A DNA stretch of 64,000 bases, from NCBI GenBank assembly GCA_013284265.1, contig JABTBR010000005.1:1-64000 (forward strand), given 5' to 3'. Below, one piece after another: positions 1 to 10,680 of this stretch. Under the pieces are notes generated by a model that made no database searches, was not told the origin of the DNA, and worked only from the letters and a program-made list of their open reading frames with translations. Source of the DNA: Oxalobacteraceae bacterium (GTDB lineage Bacteria; Pseudomonadota; Gammaproteobacteria; Burkholderiales; Burkholderiaceae_D). A program made the translations under genes and the position numbers. Position 1 is the first letter of the stretch; each line of letters begins with the position of its first letter.

Positions 1-1220
1 GTCCGGAACGCGAAGAGCGTCCCCAGGCCGCCCCCGTCAAGGAAGAGAGCATCCGCGTCGACGCCGTCAAGCTCGACGCGCTGCTGGAAGTGGCCGGCGA
101 ATCGGTGCAGGCCGCCAACCAGGCCGCCGTGCTGCTCGAACGCCTGCTGCAATTCAAGTTCGAAGGCCAGGCCGCGACGCTGATGGCCACCCTGGCCGAA
201 ACGCTGGAACGCGCTTCGCGCTACTCCACCGAACTGCAACGCGCCACGCTGGCGACGCGGATGCAGCCGGTCGGCCGCCTGTTCCAGAAATTTCCCCGCC
301 TGGTGCGTGAACTGGCCAAGGACCTGGGCAAGGACGTCGAGCTGACCATCGAGGGCGCCGAGACCGAAGTCGACCGCGTCGTCGTCGACAGCCTCTACGA
401 TCCGCTGGTGCACATGCTGCGCAACGCGCTCGATCACGGCGTCGAATCGCCCGAAGAGCGCGTCGCGGCCGGCAAATCGACCAAGTCCTTCATTTCCCTG
501 AAGGCCTGGCAGGAAGCCAATAGCGTGATGATCGTGCTGCAGGATGACGGCAAGGGCATGGACCCGCTCAAGCTGCGCAAAAAGGCGCTGGAAAAGGGCC
601 TGATCAGCGAATCCGCGCAGCTCAGCAACGACGATTGCTTCCAGCTGGTATTCTTACCGGGTTTTTCGACCAAAGATGTTGCTTCCAGTGTATCGGGACG
701 CGGGGTCGGCATGGACGTGGTCAAGACCGCCGTGGAGAAGAACCGCGGCGCCATCCACATCGATTCGGCGCTCGGCCATGGCACCAAGTTCGCCATCCGC
801 CTGCCGATCGAGCTGTCCATCGTGCCGACCATGCTGGTATCGACCTCGGGCGCCGCGCTGGCGCTGCCGATGGCCGTGGTCCAGCGCGTGGTGGAATTGC
901 CCGAAGTGTTCATGGAAGTGGGCGGCTCGCCGGTGCTGAAAGACCAGGGCCGGCCGCTGCCGGTGCGTTCGCTGGCCGATTCGCTCGGTTACGAGCCTTG
1001 CCGCGAGAAGGTGGGCATTGTGGTCGCAGCGCCACAGCCCTATATCCTGGCGGTGGAAAAGGTCGACGGCACCGCCGACCTGGTCATCAAGCCGATGACG
1101 GCGATCTCGGTCGAAGGCATTACCGGCACGGCGCGCTCCGCCGAGGGCGAGCTGGTGCTGGTGGTGGGACTATCCTTCCTGATGGATGGATGCAGGGGCA
1201 GTGTCCGCATGGCGGCCTAG
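1..1220 (+). CDS. CheA-type chemotaxis histidine kinase, C-terminal part (5' end outside window)
   Basis: The reading frame is open from base 3, so the N-terminus with the phosphotransfer domain lies outside the window. The visible part starts near the dimerisation helices (VDAVKLDALLEVAGES). It continues into a CheA-type ATP-binding domain with an N box (MLRNALDHGVES), a G1 box (DDGKGMD) and a G2 box (GRGVGMDVV). It ends with a CheW-like P5 domain starting at LSIVPTMLV. No receiver domain follows. In the CheA family this protein autophosphorylates and passes phosphate to CheY or CheB-like regulators at receptor arrays. Which chemosensory operon it belongs to cannot be told, because upstream neighbours are missing. 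A strong terminator follows it directly. Confidence 0.9.
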   Translation, partial: PEREERPQAAPVKEESIRVDAVKLDALLEVAGESVQAANQAAVLLERLLQFKFEGQAATLMATLAETLERASRYSTELQRATLATRMQPVGRLFQKFPRLVRELAKDLGKDVELTIEGAETEVDRVVVDSLYDPLVHMLRNALDHGVESPEERVAAGKSTKSFISLKAWQEANSVMIVLQDDGKGMDPLKLRKKALEKGLISESAQLSNDDCFQLVFLPGFSTKDVASSVSGRGVGMDVVKTAVEKNRGAIHIDSALGHGTKFAIRLPIELSIVPTMLVSTSGAALALPMAVVQRVVELPEVFMEVGGSPVLKDQGRPLPVRSLADSLGYEPCREKVGIVVAAPQPYILAVEKVDGTADLVIKPMTAISVEGITGTARSAEGELVLVVGLSFLMDGCRGSVRMAA

Positions 1221-1243
1221 CGCACGGCGCAAGCCGGACACCG

Positions 1244-1273
1244 AAGCCTGCGGAGACCGCAGGCTTTTTTTTT
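1244..1273 (+). terminator. Rho-independent terminator after the CheA gene
   Basis: A perfect stem AGCCTGCGG / CCGCAGGCT with a 3-base loop (AGA) is followed by eight T. It separates the chemotaxis gene from the leu operon. Confidence 0.9.
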
Positions 1274-1380
1274 GGGCAGGACAGAATATCAATGGAGTCA
1301 TAAAAATTGTATCAAAACGCGAAACCGTATCGGCTCACGAGGCGGAAAGGGGGCTTCGCTTTTGCATTTCACAAATATGG

Positions 1381-1386
1381 CATAAT
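1381..1386 (+). promoter_or_regulatory. Possible -10 element of the leu operon promoter
   Basis: CATAAT lies 45 bases before the leuC start, inside an AT-richer stretch between the terminator and leuC. No convincing -35 element is found at 16-18 bp; TTGCAT at 1362 is too close. The assignment is weak. Confidence 0.3.
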
Positions 1387-1430
1387 CAAAGTGGATCACT
1401 CACACAGGCTGTAGCAGGACTGCACATAAC

Positions 1431-2834
1431 ATGATGAAGACGCTTTACGACAAACTCTGGGAATCGCACGTGGTCAAGGCCGAAGATGACGGCACCACGA
1501 TCCTGTATATCGACCGCCACCTGGTACACGAAGTGACCAGTCCGCAGGCTTTCGACGGCCTGCGCGCCGCCGGCCGCGCGCCGTGGCGGGTTTCGGCCAA
1601 CCTGGCCGTGGCCGACCACAACGTGCCCACCACCGACCGCGCCGACGGCATCGCCGACCCGGTCTCGCGCCTGCAGGTCGAAACGCTGGACAGCAACGCC
1701 AAGTCCTTCGGCCTGACCTATTTCAATATGAACGACAAGCGCCAGGGCATCGTCCACGTGATCGGGCCGGAGCAGGGCGCGACCCTGCCGGGCATGACCG
1801 TGGTCTGCGGCGACTCGCATACCTCCACCCACGGCGCCTTCGGCGCGCTGGCGCACGGCATCGGCACCTCGGAAGTCGAGCACGTGCTGGCCACCCAGAC
1901 CCTGCTGCAAAAGAAATCCAAGGCCATGCTGGTGCAGGTCGACGGCGCGCTGCCGGCCGGCGTCACCGCCAAGGATGTGGTGCTGGCCATCATCGGCAAG
2001 ATCGGCACGGCCGGCGGCACCGGCTACTGTATGGAATTCGGCGGCTCGACCATCCGTGCGCTGTCGATGGAAGGGCGCATGACGGTCTGCAATATGGCGA
2101 TCGAGGCCGGCGCGCGCGCCGGCATCATCGGCGTCGACGACATCACCATCAACTACGTCAAGGGCAGGCCCTTCTCGCCGGCCGGTCCGCACTGGGACCG
2201 CGCCGTCGATTACTGGCGCACCCTGCATTCGGACGCCGGCGCCCGTTTCGACCTGGTCGTCACGCTCAACGCGGCCGAGATCAAGCCCCAGGTCACCTGG
2301 GGCACCTCGCCCGAGATGGTCGTCGCCATCGATGGCCGCGTGCCGGACCCGGACCTGGAAAAAGACAGCGTCAAGCGCGATGCGATGGAAAAGGCCCTGG
2401 TCTACATGGCCCTGAAGCCGAACACCGCGATCGAGGACATCCGCATCGACAAGGTCTTCATCGGTTCCTGCACCAACTCGCGCATCGAAGACTTGCGCGC
2501 CGCCGCCGAAGTGGTGCGCGGCAAGTTCCGCGCCTCCAACGTCAAGCTGGCGCTGGTGGTGCCAGGCTCCGGCCTGGTCAAGGACCAGGCCGAACGCGAA
2601 GGCCTGGACCGCATCTTCCGCGACGCCGGCTTTGAGTGGCGCGAACCGGGCTGCTCGATGTGCCTGGCGATGAACGCCGACCGGCTCGAGCCGGGCGAGC
2701 GCTGCGCTTCGACCTCGAACCGCAACTTCGAAGGCCGCCAGGGCCAGGGCGGCCGTACCCACCTGGTGTCGCCTGCGATGGCGGCGGCGGCGGGCATTGC
2801 CGGCCACTTCGTCGACGTGCGCGCGCTGCGCTGA
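1431..2834 (+). CDS. leuC: 3-isopropylmalate dehydratase large subunit
   Basis: LeuC and LeuD together isomerise 2-isopropylmalate to 3-isopropylmalate in leucine synthesis. The 467-residue length matches E. coli LeuC (466). The [4Fe-4S] ligands are visible as C347 (GSCTNS), C408 and C411 (GCSMC). The aconitase signature [19 protein letters not shown] is also present. The start is the first of two tandem ATG codons. It is the first gene of a leuC-entericidin-leuD-leuB run in which all genes point the same way with short gaps. Confidence 0.97.
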   Translation: MMKTLYDKLWESHVVKAEDDGTTILYIDRHLVHEVTSPQAFDGLRAAGRAPWRVSANLAVADHNVPTTDRADGIADPVSRLQVETLDSNAKSFGLTYFNMNDKRQGIVHVIGPEQGATLPGMTVVCGDSHTSTHGAFGALAHGIGTSEVEHVLATQTLLQKKSKAMLVQVDGALPAGVTAKDVVLAIIGKIGTAGGTGYCMEFGGSTIRALSMEGRMTVCNMAIEAGARAGIIGVDDITINYVKGRPFSPAGPHWDRAVDYWRTLHSDAGARFDLVVTLNAAEIKPQVTWGTSPEMVVAIDGRVPDPDLEKDSVKRDAMEKALVYMALKPNTAIEDIRIDKVFIGSCTNSRIEDLRAAAEVVRGKFRASNVKLALVVPGSGLVKDQAEREGLDRIFRDAGFEWREPGCSMCLAMNADRLEPGERCASTSNRNFEGRQGQGGRTHLVSPAMAAAAGIAGHFVDVRALR

Positions 2835-2865
2835 ACGCCGACTTACAGAACTGCGAGAACCCAAC

Positions 2866-2991
2866 ATGAAAAAGCTATTCGCCCTGTCCCTGATTGCCCT
2901 GTTCCTGTGCGGCTGCAACACCGTCAACGGCTTCGGCAAGGATGTCAAAAAAGTCGGAGAAGCCGTCGAAGGCGCTTCCAGCAAAAAATAA
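2866..2991 (+). CDS. Entericidin A/B family small lipoprotein
   Basis: This 41-residue protein begins MKKLFALSLIALFLCGCNTV. That is a lipoprotein signal peptide with a lipobox (LCGC) whose second Cys would be lipidated. The short mature part, NGFGKDVKKVGEAVEGASSKK, is amphipathic and Lys-rich and typical of the entericidin/EcnAB family. It lies 31 bp after leuC and 52 bp before leuD, so it is probably co-transcribed with the leu operon. E. coli entericidins form an antidote/toxin lipoprotein pair; only one member is present here. Why it sits in a leucine operon is unknown, though I recall the same placement in related Burkholderiales. Confidence 0.85.
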   Translation: MKKLFALSLIALFLCGCNTVNGFGKDVKKVGEAVEGASSKK

Positions 2992-3043
2992 CCAGTAGCG
3001 CGGCGGGCCGGTGGTCCGCCGCCGCACAACCTGCACGAGAGTC

Positions 3044-3691
3044 ATGGAAAAATTTACGATCTACGAAGGACTGGTGGCCCCGCTGGACCGCGCCAATGTC
3101 GACACCGACGCCATCATCCCCAAGCAATTCCTCAAGTCCATCCACCGCACCGGTTTCGGCCAGAACCTGTTCGATGAATGGCGCTATCTGGACCACGGCG
3201 AGCCGGGCCAGGATTGCACCCACCGTCCACTGAACACCGACTTCGTGCTCAACGAGCCGCGCTACCAGGGGGCTTCCATCCTGCTCACGCGCAAGAACTT
3301 CGGCTGCGGCTCCTCGCGCGAGCACGCGCCCTGGGCGCTGGACCAGTACGGCTTCCGCGCGATCATCGCGCCCTCGTTTGCCGACATCTTCTTCAATAAC
3401 TGCTACAAGAGCGGCTTGCTGCCGATCGTGTTGCCAGAAACGCAGATCGATCATCTGTTCAATGAAGTCAAGGCCTTCCCCGGTTACCGTCTGGTGGTCG
3501 ACCTTGAACAGCAACGCATTTCCACCAGCAACGGCAGCGTCTCCTACCCCTTCGAGATCGACGCCTTTCGCAAATACTGCCTGATGAACGGGCTCGACGA
3601 TATTGGCCTGACCCTGCGTCACGCCGACGTGATCCGCGGCTTCGAAGAGCGCCATCTGGCATCCCAGCCATGGTTGGCCAACGTCATCTGA
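3044..3691 (+). CDS. leuD: 3-isopropylmalate dehydratase small subunit
   Basis: LeuD supplies the swivelling domain that completes the LeuCD isomerase. The chosen start, [16 protein letters not shown], gives 215 residues, typical for bacterial LeuD. An upstream in-frame GTG at 3011 would add 11 residues without family support. The substrate-binding signature around [15 protein letters not shown] is intact. It is followed by leuB after 25 bp. Confidence 0.96.
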   Translation: MEKFTIYEGLVAPLDRANVDTDAIIPKQFLKSIHRTGFGQNLFDEWRYLDHGEPGQDCTHRPLNTDFVLNEPRYQGASILLTRKNFGCGSSREHAPWALDQYGFRAIIAPSFADIFFNNCYKSGLLPIVLPETQIDHLFNEVKAFPGYRLVVDLEQQRISTSNGSVSYPFEIDAFRKYCLMNGLDDIGLTLRHADVIRGFEERHLASQPWLANVI

Positions 3692-3716
3692 TTCATCACC
3701 ATTTCGATCGAATAAC

Positions 3717-4787
3717 ATGAAAATTGCAATCCTCCCGGGCGACGGTATCGGCCCGGAAATCGTCGCACAGGCCGTCAAGGTCCTGAATGTGCTGGGCGAA
3801 AAATTTGAGCTCGAAAGCGCGCCCGTCGGCGGCGCCGGCTATGCGGCCCATGGACACCCATTGCCGGAAGCCACGCTGGCGCTGGCCAAGGCGGCCGACG
3901 CGGTACTGTTCGGCGCCGTCGGCGACTACCAGTACGACAATCTGGAGCGCGCGCTGCGCCCGGAACAGGCGATCCTGGGCCTGCGCAAGCAGCTCGGCCT
4001 GTTCGCCAATCTGCGTCCGGCCATCCTGTATCCGCAACTGGCCAACGCCTCGACCCTGAAACCGGAAGTGGTGTCCGGCCTGGACATCCTGATCATCCGT
4101 GAACTGACCGGCGACATCTACTTCGGCCAGCCGCGCGGCGTGCGCGAGTGCCCGGACGGCGCCTTCAAGGGCCAGCGCGAAGGTTTCGATACCATGCGCT
4201 ACGCCGAAGGCGAAATCCGCCGCATCGCCCATGTCGCCTTCCAGGCCGCGCAAAAGCGCGACAAGCGCCTGACCAGCGTCGACAAGGCCAATGTGCTGGA
4301 AACCTTCCAGTTCTGGCGCGACATCGTCACCGATGTGCACAAGGAATACCCGGACGTCGCGCTCGAACATATGTATGTCGACAACGCCGCCATGCAACTG
4401 GTGCGCGCGCCGAAGAAATTCGACGTCCTCGTCACCGGCAATATGTTCGGCGACATCCTGTCGGACCAGGCCTCGATGCTGACCGGTTCGATCGGCATGC
4501 TGCCGTCGGCTTCGCTCGACGCCAACAACAAGGGCCTGTACGAGCCTTCGCACGGTTCCGCGCCCGATATCGCCGGCAAGGGCATCGCCAATCCGCTGGC
4601 CACCATCCTGTCGGCCGCGATGATGCTGCGCTTCTCGCTGAACAAGGCCGAACAGGCCGACCGTATCGAGGCCGCCGTCCAGACCGTGCTGTCGCAGGGC
4701 TTGCGCACTGGCGACATCTACGAAGCCGGCACCACCAAGGTCGGCACCGAAGAGATGGGCAACGCCGTCGTCAAGGCACTGGGCTGA
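3717..4787 (+). CDS. leuB: 3-isopropylmalate dehydrogenase
   Basis: LeuB oxidises and decarboxylates 3-isopropylmalate with NAD+, the third step of leucine synthesis. The protein is 356 residues. It opens with [16 protein letters not shown] and carries [14 protein letters not shown] and the isocitrate/isopropylmalate dehydrogenase signature [20 protein letters not shown]. It is the last leu gene of the operon. The asd gene follows after about 50 bp in the same direction. Confidence 0.97.
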   Translation: MKIAILPGDGIGPEIVAQAVKVLNVLGEKFELESAPVGGAGYAAHGHPLPEATLALAKAADAVLFGAVGDYQYDNLERALRPEQAILGLRKQLGLFANLRPAILYPQLANASTLKPEVVSGLDILIIRELTGDIYFGQPRGVRECPDGAFKGQREGFDTMRYAEGEIRRIAHVAFQAAQKRDKRLTSVDKANVLETFQFWRDIVTDVHKEYPDVALEHMYVDNAAMQLVRAPKKFDVLVTGNMFGDILSDQASMLTGSIGMLPSASLDANNKGLYEPSHGSAPDIAGKGIANPLATILSAAMMLRFSLNKAEQADRIEAAVQTVLSQGLRTGDIYEAGTTKVGTEEMGNAVVKALG

Positions 4788-4837
4788 TTTCGCCCGCACT
4801 CGCACTGTAATGCATACATGAACTTGAAGGAATGATG

Positions 4838-5965
4838 ATGAAACTAGTAGGCTTGGTAGGTTGGCGCGGTATGGTCGGTTCGGTCCTGATGCAGCGCATG
4901 CAGGAAGAGGGCGATTTCGCCCACATCGAACCAGTGTTCTTCACCACCTCGAATCCGGGCGGCGCCGCACCGGCGATGGCGAAAAATGAAACCACGCTGA
5001 AAAGCGCCACCGACATCGACGCGCTGAAAAAGTGCGAGATCATCATTTCCTGCCAGGGCGGCGACTACACCACCGAGGTGTTCCCGAAACTGCGCGCGGC
5101 CGGCTGGAACGGTTACTGGATAGATGCGGCCTCGACCCTGCGCATGGAAAAAGACGCCGTCATCGTGCTCGACCCGGTCAATCTGCACGTCATCAAGGAT
5201 GCGCTGGGCAAGGGCGTGAAGAACTATGTGGGCGGCAACTGCACCGTCTCGTGCATGCTGATGGGCCTGGGCGGCCTGTTCCAGCACAACCTGGTCGAAT
5301 GGATGACCTCCATGACTTACCAGGCGGCTTCGGGCGGCGGCGCCCAGCATATGCGTGAACTGCTGACCCAGTTCGGCACCATCAACAGCTCGGTCAAGGC
5401 CCTGCTGGACAATCCAGCGTCGGCGATCCTGGAGATCGACCGCCAGGTGCTGGCCACCCAGCACGGCCTGTCGGCCGAGGAAACCAAGCAGTTCGGTGCG
5501 CCGCTGGCCGGCAACCTGATCCCGTGGATCGACAAGGACCTGGGCAACGGCCAGTCGAAGGAAGAGTGGAAGGGCGGCGCCGAGACCAACAAGATCCTGG
5601 GCCTGGGGGCGGACTTCGGTTCCAAGGCAATTCCTGTCGACGGCCTGTGCGTGCGCATCGGCGCCATGCGCAGCCACTCGCAGGCACTGACCATCAAGCT
5701 GAAGAAGGATGTGCCGATCGACGAGATCCACGACATCATCGCTTCCAACAACCAGTGGGTCAAAGTGGTGCCGAACACGCGCGAAGCGTCGGTGCGCGAC
5801 CTGTCGCCAGCGGCCGCCACCGGTTCGCTGACGATACCGGTCGGCCGTCTGCGCAAGATGAGCATGGGCGACGACTACCTGTCGGCCTTCACCGTGGGCG
5901 ACCAGCTGCTGTGGGGCGCGGCCGAACCGCTGCGCCGCATGCTGCGCATCGTGCTCGACGCGTAA
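4838..5965 (+). CDS. asd: Aspartate-semialdehyde dehydrogenase
   Basis: Asd reduces aspartyl phosphate to aspartate semialdehyde, the branch point to lysine, threonine and methionine and to diaminopimelate. Three ATG codons lie in a row at 4832, 4835 and 4838. I chose the third because the AAGGA at 4827-4831 is then 6 bp away. That start also places the catalytic Cys of GGNCTVSC at residue 135, as in E. coli Asd. The N-terminus [20 protein letters not shown] matches the E. coli type. The gene ends in a strong terminator and may be read together with leuB. Confidence 0.96.
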   Translation: MKLVGLVGWRGMVGSVLMQRMQEEGDFAHIEPVFFTTSNPGGAAPAMAKNETTLKSATDIDALKKCEIIISCQGGDYTTEVFPKLRAAGWNGYWIDAASTLRMEKDAVIVLDPVNLHVIKDALGKGVKNYVGGNCTVSCMLMGLGGLFQHNLVEWMTSMTYQAASGGGAQHMRELLTQFGTINSSVKALLDNPASAILEIDRQVLATQHGLSAEETKQFGAPLAGNLIPWIDKDLGNGQSKEEWKGGAETNKILGLGADFGSKAIPVDGLCVRIGAMRSHSQALTIKLKKDVPIDEIHDIIASNNQWVKVVPNTREASVRDLSPAAATGSLTIPVGRLRKMSMGDDYLSAFTVGDQLLWGAAEPLRRMLRIVLDA

Positions 5966-5985
5966 CACTTGAGCAGGAAAAAAAC

Positions 5986-6020
5986 GGGGCGGGCGCCATT
6001 TCGGGCCCGCCCTTTTTTTT
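5986..6020 (+). terminator. Rho-independent terminator after asd
   Basis: Stem GGGCGGGC (5987-5994) pairs with GCCCGCCC (6005-6012) and is followed by eight T. Confidence 0.9.
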
Positions 6021-6217
6021 GCGGCCGGCTTTGCCCTCTATAGCTGAAAATCCGCCACTTGGGGATAAAATCGGACTATATTAGTCATAGAGGTTACACA
6101 TCGGCCTCTGTGATAGGGCAAAGCACGCGCAAAGCTTGCATGCTCCACGGCATGATGTTATGTTGGGCCCTCCGGGAAAGTAACATTTTTCCTCTGACAA
6201 CCAAGATATCGCCAACT

Positions 6218-9046
6218 ATGCATGTACCCACTCGTCCCAGTATCGTTTCGTTCGCGTTGAAAACACTCACCAGCGCAGTCGCCTGTGCAGTGTTACTCTC
6301 TCCAGCAGCGAACGCCGCCGGGCTTGGCAAGCTCACCGTCATGTCCTCGCTGGGCCAGCCGCTACGAGCGGAAATTGAGCTAACCGCCGTCTCCGCCGAC
6401 GAAGCCGGCGCCCTGGTCGCCAAGCTGGCGCCGTCCGAAGCCTTCCGCCTTGCCAATATCGATTTCAATCCCACCCTGCTGTCCTTGCGCTTCGAAGTCG
6501 AGCAGCGCGGCGGCCGTTCGGTGATACGCATCAGCTCCGGCCAGCCCGTCAACGAACCCTTCGTCGACATGCTGCTCGAGCTGAACTGGACCGGCGGCCG
6601 CATGGTGCGGGAATACACTTTCCTGCTCGACCCCGCCGATATGCGCAGTACCCAGTCGGCCCAGGTGGCCGCCCCGGTGGAGCCGAAGGGCCAGGCTGCG
6701 CCTGCGCGCGCGGCCCAGCCGGCCAACGCGGCCCAGACCGCCGCCCAGAATTCCCAGTCGGCCCCGCCGTCGCAAGCGGCGGCCGCTCCCGCGCGCGGCG
6801 CGGCCAGGCCGGCGCCGGAGCGCCAGTCCGCCAGCGAGTACAAGGTCAAGTCCGGCGACAATCTGAGCCGTATCGCCGGCCAGTTGAAGCCCGTCGATGT
6901 GTCGCTCGACCTGATGCTGGTGGCGCTGTACCGCGCCAATCCGGAAGCGTTTTCCGGCAAGAATATGAACCGCCTCAAGTCTGGCCAGATCCTGGCCGTG
7001 CCTGACGCCGACGCGATCCGCGCCGGCGGCAGCGAGGGCGAGGCGCGCGGCGTCGTGGTGGCCCATGCGGCCGACTTCAATGCCTACCGTGCCAAGCTGG
7101 CCGGCCAGGTGGCGATGAGCGCACCGGCCAAGGAAGCCGAAGCGGGCCAGAACGCGGCCGGCAAGATCACCGCCAAGGTCGAGGAGCGCCCGACCGCCGC
7201 CAATGAAGCCAAGGACCAGCTCAAGCTGTCGAAGGCCGCGCCGACGGCCTCGGCCACCGGCCGCACCGCCGTGGCCAGTGTCGAAGACAAGATCGCCAAG
7301 GAAAAGCAGGTCGCCGAAGCGGCCGCCCGCGTCAAGGAACTGGAAAAGAACGTCAACGATCTGGAAAAGCTGATGGCGGTCAAGAGCAAGGCCGCCGCCG
7401 ATGCCAAGAAGGCGTCCGCGTCGGCCTCGGCCGCCTCGCTGCCGATGATAGACCTGAACGCGCCTGCCAGTGCCAGCGCCGTCGCCAGCGCCAGCGCGCC
7501 CGAACCGAAACAGCCCAAGCGCATCGTCGTGCCGCCGCGCACGGTCGAGCCTAGCCTGCTCGATACCCTGACCGACAACATCACCTATATCGGCGTGGCC
7601 GTGGTCGCGCTGCTGGCTGGTGCGGGCGGTTTGATCGCCTCGCGCCGCCGTCGCGGCGCGATCGATCCGGGCCAGCCGGACGCCAATCTGCTGGGCGAAG
7701 CGGCGCCGGTTCAGCCGCTGTTCGCCGAAACCGGCGGCCAGAGCGTGGACACCACCAGCAACAGCGTGTTCAATTCCAATTTCGCCCCCTCGGCCAGCCA
7801 GCTCGACACCAATGAAGTCGATCCGGTCGCCGAAGCCGATGTGTATATCGCTTACGGCCGTGACGCCCAGGCCGAGGAAATCCTCAAGGAAGCCCTGCGC
7901 AGCCATCCGGAACGCATGCCGGTACGCCTGAAACTGCTGGAAATCTACGCCACCCGCAAGGATGCGCGCGCCTTTGAAACCCAGGCCACCGAACTGTTCG
8001 CGCAGACCAAGGGGCAGGGCGATGAATGGGCCCAGGCGGTCGCGCTGGGTCTGACGCTGGATCCTTACAATCCGCTGTACGCCGGCCAGGAGCAGGGCGA
8101 TAGCGCGCCGGCAGCGGCCATCCCCGCCGCCGCCGCCGTCGGTGCGGCCGCCTATGGCGCCGGACAGGATGATCCGCTGGCCGATCTGGATGGCTTCCGT
8201 GAACCGGAAGCAGCCAACCCGGCCAATCCGGCCGCTGGCGCCCTCGATCTGGACTTGAGCCAGGATGCCGCGCCGGCCGCCGACAATGGCATGGACTTTG
8301 GCTCGGACAATGATTTCGCCACGGCCCTGCCGGCCGAAGTGGTCGCCGCGGCGCCTGCGGCTCCGGCCGCCGACGCCGATCACTTCCTCGATTTCGATCT
8401 GGGCGGCCTGAGCCTGGACCCAGTGCCGGCCTCGGCCGTAGCGGATACGCCCAAGGCAGCGGCCGAGGCCGATAGCGGTTTCGATCTGAGCCTGGACGCG
8501 GTGGAAGCCATCACGCCGGCACCGGCGCCGGCGGCCAGCCCGGCCGATGATCTGGGCATGGACTTTGGCCTCGACCTGCCAGAAGCGGCCACGGCCGCAC
8601 CGGCCCCGCTGCCCTCGGTCGGCAGCGATCCGCTGGCCGATCTGGACATGATGGACTTCGACATTCCGGCAGCCCCGGCCCCGGCCCCGGCCGCCAGCAC
8701 AGCGGCCGATGATCTGGCCGGCCTGCCAGGTCTGGACGACTTCGCCCCGCCAACGGCCAGCGCCGCGCCGGCCGCAGCCGACACTGCGCCGGAATTCGAC
8801 CTGTCCGGCATCGACCTCGACCTGGACCAGGGCAAGGCTGGCGCGCCGGCCGCGTCCGCGGCTGCGCTGCCCGAAGAGGAAATGTCGGCCCTGCACATGG
8901 AGATGGATACCAAGCTCGACCTGGCCATCGCCTACCAGGAAATCGGCGACAAGGAAGGCGCGCGCGAACTGCTCGACGAAGTCTTGCGCGGCGGCAGCGA
9001 CTCCCAGGTCAGCAAGGCCAATGCGATGCGGGCTCAACTGGGCTGA
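6218..9046 (+). CDS. fimV: FimV/HubP-family polar hub protein
   Basis: The 942-residue protein starts with a signal peptide (ALKTLTSAVACAVLLSPAANA) and the FimV core domain (GLGKLTVMSSLGQPLRAEIEL). A LysM peptidoglycan-binding module follows (EYKVKSGDNLSRIA to LKSGQILAVP). Next come a coiled-coil stretch (AARVKELEKNVNDLEKL) and one membrane segment (ITYIGVAVVALLAGAGGLIA). The cytoplasmic part has a TPR segment and a long Asp/Ala/Pro-rich region with repeats such as LGMDFGLDLP. The extreme C-terminus (LDLAIAYQEIGDKEGARELL) matches the conserved FimV tail. FimV/HubP proteins organise cell poles and type IV pilus function. The start at 6218 is chosen because it begins the signal peptide; the open frame continues upstream to 6059 without family support. 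Confidence 0.92.
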   Translation: MHVPTRPSIVSFALKTLTSAVACAVLLSPAANAAGLGKLTVMSSLGQPLRAEIELTAVSADEAGALVAKLAPSEAFRLANIDFNPTLLSLRFEVEQRGGRSVIRISSGQPVNEPFVDMLLELNWTGGRMVREYTFLLDPADMRSTQSAQVAAPVEPKGQAAPARAAQPANAAQTAAQNSQSAPPSQAAAAPARGAARPAPERQSASEYKVKSGDNLSRIAGQLKPVDVSLDLMLVALYRANPEAFSGKNMNRLKSGQILAVPDADAIRAGGSEGEARGVVVAHAADFNAYRAKLAGQVAMSAPAKEAEAGQNAAGKITAKVEERPTAANEAKDQLKLSKAAPTASATGRTAVASVEDKIAKEKQVAEAAARVKELEKNVNDLEKLMAVKSKAAADAKKASASASAASLPMIDLNAPASASAVASASAPEPKQPKRIVVPPRTVEPSLLDTLTDNITYIGVAVVALLAGAGGLIASRRRRGAIDPGQPDANLLGEAAPVQPLFAETGGQSVDTTSNSVFNSNFAPSASQLDTNEVDPVAEADVYIAYGRDAQAEEILKEALRSHPERMPVRLKLLEIYATRKDARAFETQATELFAQTKGQGDEWAQAVALGLTLDPYNPLYAGQEQGDSAPAAAIPAAAAVGAAAYGAGQDDPLADLDGFREPEAANPANPAAGALDLDLSQDAAPAADNGMDFGSDNDFATALPAEVVAAAPAAPAADADHFLDFDLGGLSLDPVPASAVADTPKAAAEADSGFDLSLDAVEAITPAPAPAASPADDLGMDFGLDLPEAATAAPAPLPSVGSDPLADLDMMDFDIPAAPAPAPAASTAADDLAGLPGLDDFAPPTASAAPAAADTAPEFDLSGIDLDLDQGKAGAPAASAAALPEEEMSALHMEMDTKLDLAIAYQEIGDKEGARELLDEVLRGGSDSQVSKANAMRAQLG

Positions 9047-9054
9047 GGCGGCGT

Positions 9055-9060
9055 TATAAT
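9055..9060 (+). promoter_or_regulatory. Consensus -10 element upstream of truA
   Basis: A perfect TATAAT lies 31 bp before the truA start and just after the fimV stop. No clear -35 hexamer is visible. It may give truA transcription independent of fimV. Confidence 0.45.
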
Positions 9061-9091
9061 GCGCTGACTCAGACTCTACAATGGGCAGCAA

Positions 9092-9889
9092 TTGAAACGC
9101 ATAGCAATCGGCGTCCAGTACGACGGTACCGCCTGGCACGGTTACCAGAAGCAGGAAGATGGCCACACGGTGCAGGACCAGCTGGAAAACGCGCTGGAAC
9201 AGTTTGCCCGTGTGCGCCTGGCCACCACCTGCGCCGGCCGCACCGACACCGGTGTGCATGCGCTGGAGCAGGTGGTGCACTTCGACACGGACTTGAGCCG
9301 CGACACCCATTCCTGGGTGCGCGGCGTCAATGCCTTCCTGCCCGCCTCGATCGCGGTGCGCTGGGCCAAGGAAATCGCGCCCGATCCGGACGACCAGTTC
9401 CACGCCCGTTTCAGCGCCCGCGCGCGCACCTACCACTACGTTCTCTACAATAACGCGACCCGTTCGCCGCTGCTGGAAGGGCGCGCCGGTTTCTGCTTCC
9501 GTCCGCTCGACGTGGCGCTGATGCAGGCCGCCGTGGCGCCGCTGATCGGCTGGCATGACTTTTCCGCCTTCCGCGCGGCCCAGTGCCAGGCCAAGTCGCC
9601 CGTCAAGCTGATGCACGAGATCCGCATCGAGCGGCGCGGCGAGCTGGTGGTGTTTACCATCACCGCCAATGCCTTCCTGCACCATATGGTGCGCAATCTG
9701 GTGGGCGCGCTGGTGTATATCGGCACCGGCCGCGAAAAACCGGAATGGCTGGGCCAGTTGCTGGAGGCGCGGGCGCGCAAGGATGCGGCGCCCACCTTCA
9801 TGCCCGACGGCCTCTACCTGGCCAAGATCGATTACGACCCGAAATGGGCGCTGCCGCTGGAAACGTCCAGCGCGCTGCCCTGGTTCTGA
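9092..9889 (+). CDS. truA: tRNA pseudouridine(38-40) synthase
   Basis: TruA makes pseudouridine at positions 38-40 of the tRNA anticodon stem-loop. The protein is 265 residues, close to E. coli TruA. The catalytic Asp sits in [12 protein letters not shown], and GTAWHGYQ and [13 protein letters not shown] are family motifs. The start codon is TTG, since no in-frame ATG or GTG gives the conserved N-terminus [12 protein letters not shown]. An out-of-frame ATG at 9081 opens only a 4-codon frame that ends at the TTG. trpF follows after about 100 bp. Confidence 0.94.
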   Translation: MKRIAIGVQYDGTAWHGYQKQEDGHTVQDQLENALEQFARVRLATTCAGRTDTGVHALEQVVHFDTDLSRDTHSWVRGVNAFLPASIAVRWAKEIAPDPDDQFHARFSARARTYHYVLYNNATRSPLLEGRAGFCFRPLDVALMQAAVAPLIGWHDFSAFRAAQCQAKSPVKLMHEIRIERRGELVVFTITANAFLHHMVRNLVGALVYIGTGREKPEWLGQLLEARARKDAAPTFMPDGLYLAKIDYDPKWALPLETSSALPWF

Positions 9890-9987
9890 GGCGGGCGACG
9901 GATTACCGCCCATCGCGCCATCGTTGCCGGTCGCCCCGTTTGTCCCTGCCGCCCGCCGTCCGGGCCGGCTTATTCAGGAAATTTGCC

Positions 9988-10680
9988 ATGCACCGTACCC
10001 GTATCAAGATTTGCGGCCTGACCCGCGTCGAAGACGTCCAGGCCGTGGTGGCCGCTGGCGCCGATGCGATCGGCTTCGTGTTTTATCCGCCCAGCCCGCG
10101 CTATGTCACGCCCGAGCGCGCCGCCGAGCTGATCGCCGCCGTGCCGCCCTTTGTCACGTGTACCGGCCTGTTCGTCAACGCCAGCCCGGCCGAGGTGGCC
10201 GCCACCTGCAAAGTGGCGCCGCTGTCGCTGGTCCAGCTGCATGGCGACGAGAGCGTGGCCGACAGCGTGGCCATCGCCGCAGCCTGCGGGCGCCAGTTCC
10301 TGCGGGTTTTCCGGGTCAAACCTGACACGGCGCCCGCCGATTTGCTAGAATACGAGCAGCTGTGCCGTGCCGCCAGCCCACTGTTCTCCAGCCTGTTGCT
10401 CGATACCTATGTGGATGCCTATGGCGGCGCAGGAAAGGTATTTGATTGGTCTCTCATTCCAAAAGAACTCGCGCCTCGGGTCGTTTTAAGTGGTGGCTTG
10501 AGCGTACTCAGCGCGACTGACGCCGTGGTCCGTGTACGCCCCTACGCCGTCGACATCAGCAGTGGTGTCGAAGCGTCCAGGGGGATCAAGGACGCCCGCA
10601 AGATCGCCGACTTTGTCGCGGCGGTGCGGGCCGCCGATGCCATCATTGAAAGAGAAAAATCCCATGAAAGCCTTGCCTGA
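9988..10680 (+). CDS. trpF: Phosphoribosylanthranilate isomerase
   Basis: TrpF catalyses the Amadori rearrangement of N-(5'-phosphoribosyl)anthranilate in tryptophan synthesis. The protein is 230 residues. It contains the general-base Cys in [18 protein letters not shown], and the phosphate-binding VVLSGGLS and VDISSGVE segments. The open frame extends far upstream through truA sequence, but [11 protein letters not shown] is the conserved start. Its end overlaps trpB by 17 bp, which suggests translational coupling. Confidence 0.96.
   Translation: MHRTRIKICGLTRVEDVQAVVAAGADAIGFVFYPPSPRYVTPERAAELIAAVPPFVTCTGLFVNASPAEVAATCKVAPLSLVQLHGDESVADSVAIAAACGRQFLRVFRVKPDTAPADLLEYEQLCRAASPLFSSLLLDTYVDAYGGAGKVFDWSLIPKELAPRVVLSGGLSVLSATDAVVRVRPYAVDISSGVEASRGIKDARKIADFVAAVRAADAIIEREKSHESLA

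Noticed and set aside
6380-9913. Very long open frame on the minus strand across fimV and truA
   Set aside because: It is a codon-bias shadow of GC-rich genes. Its sequence is His/Gly/Arg-rich low complexity without domains, while fimV and truA on the plus strand have clear motifs.
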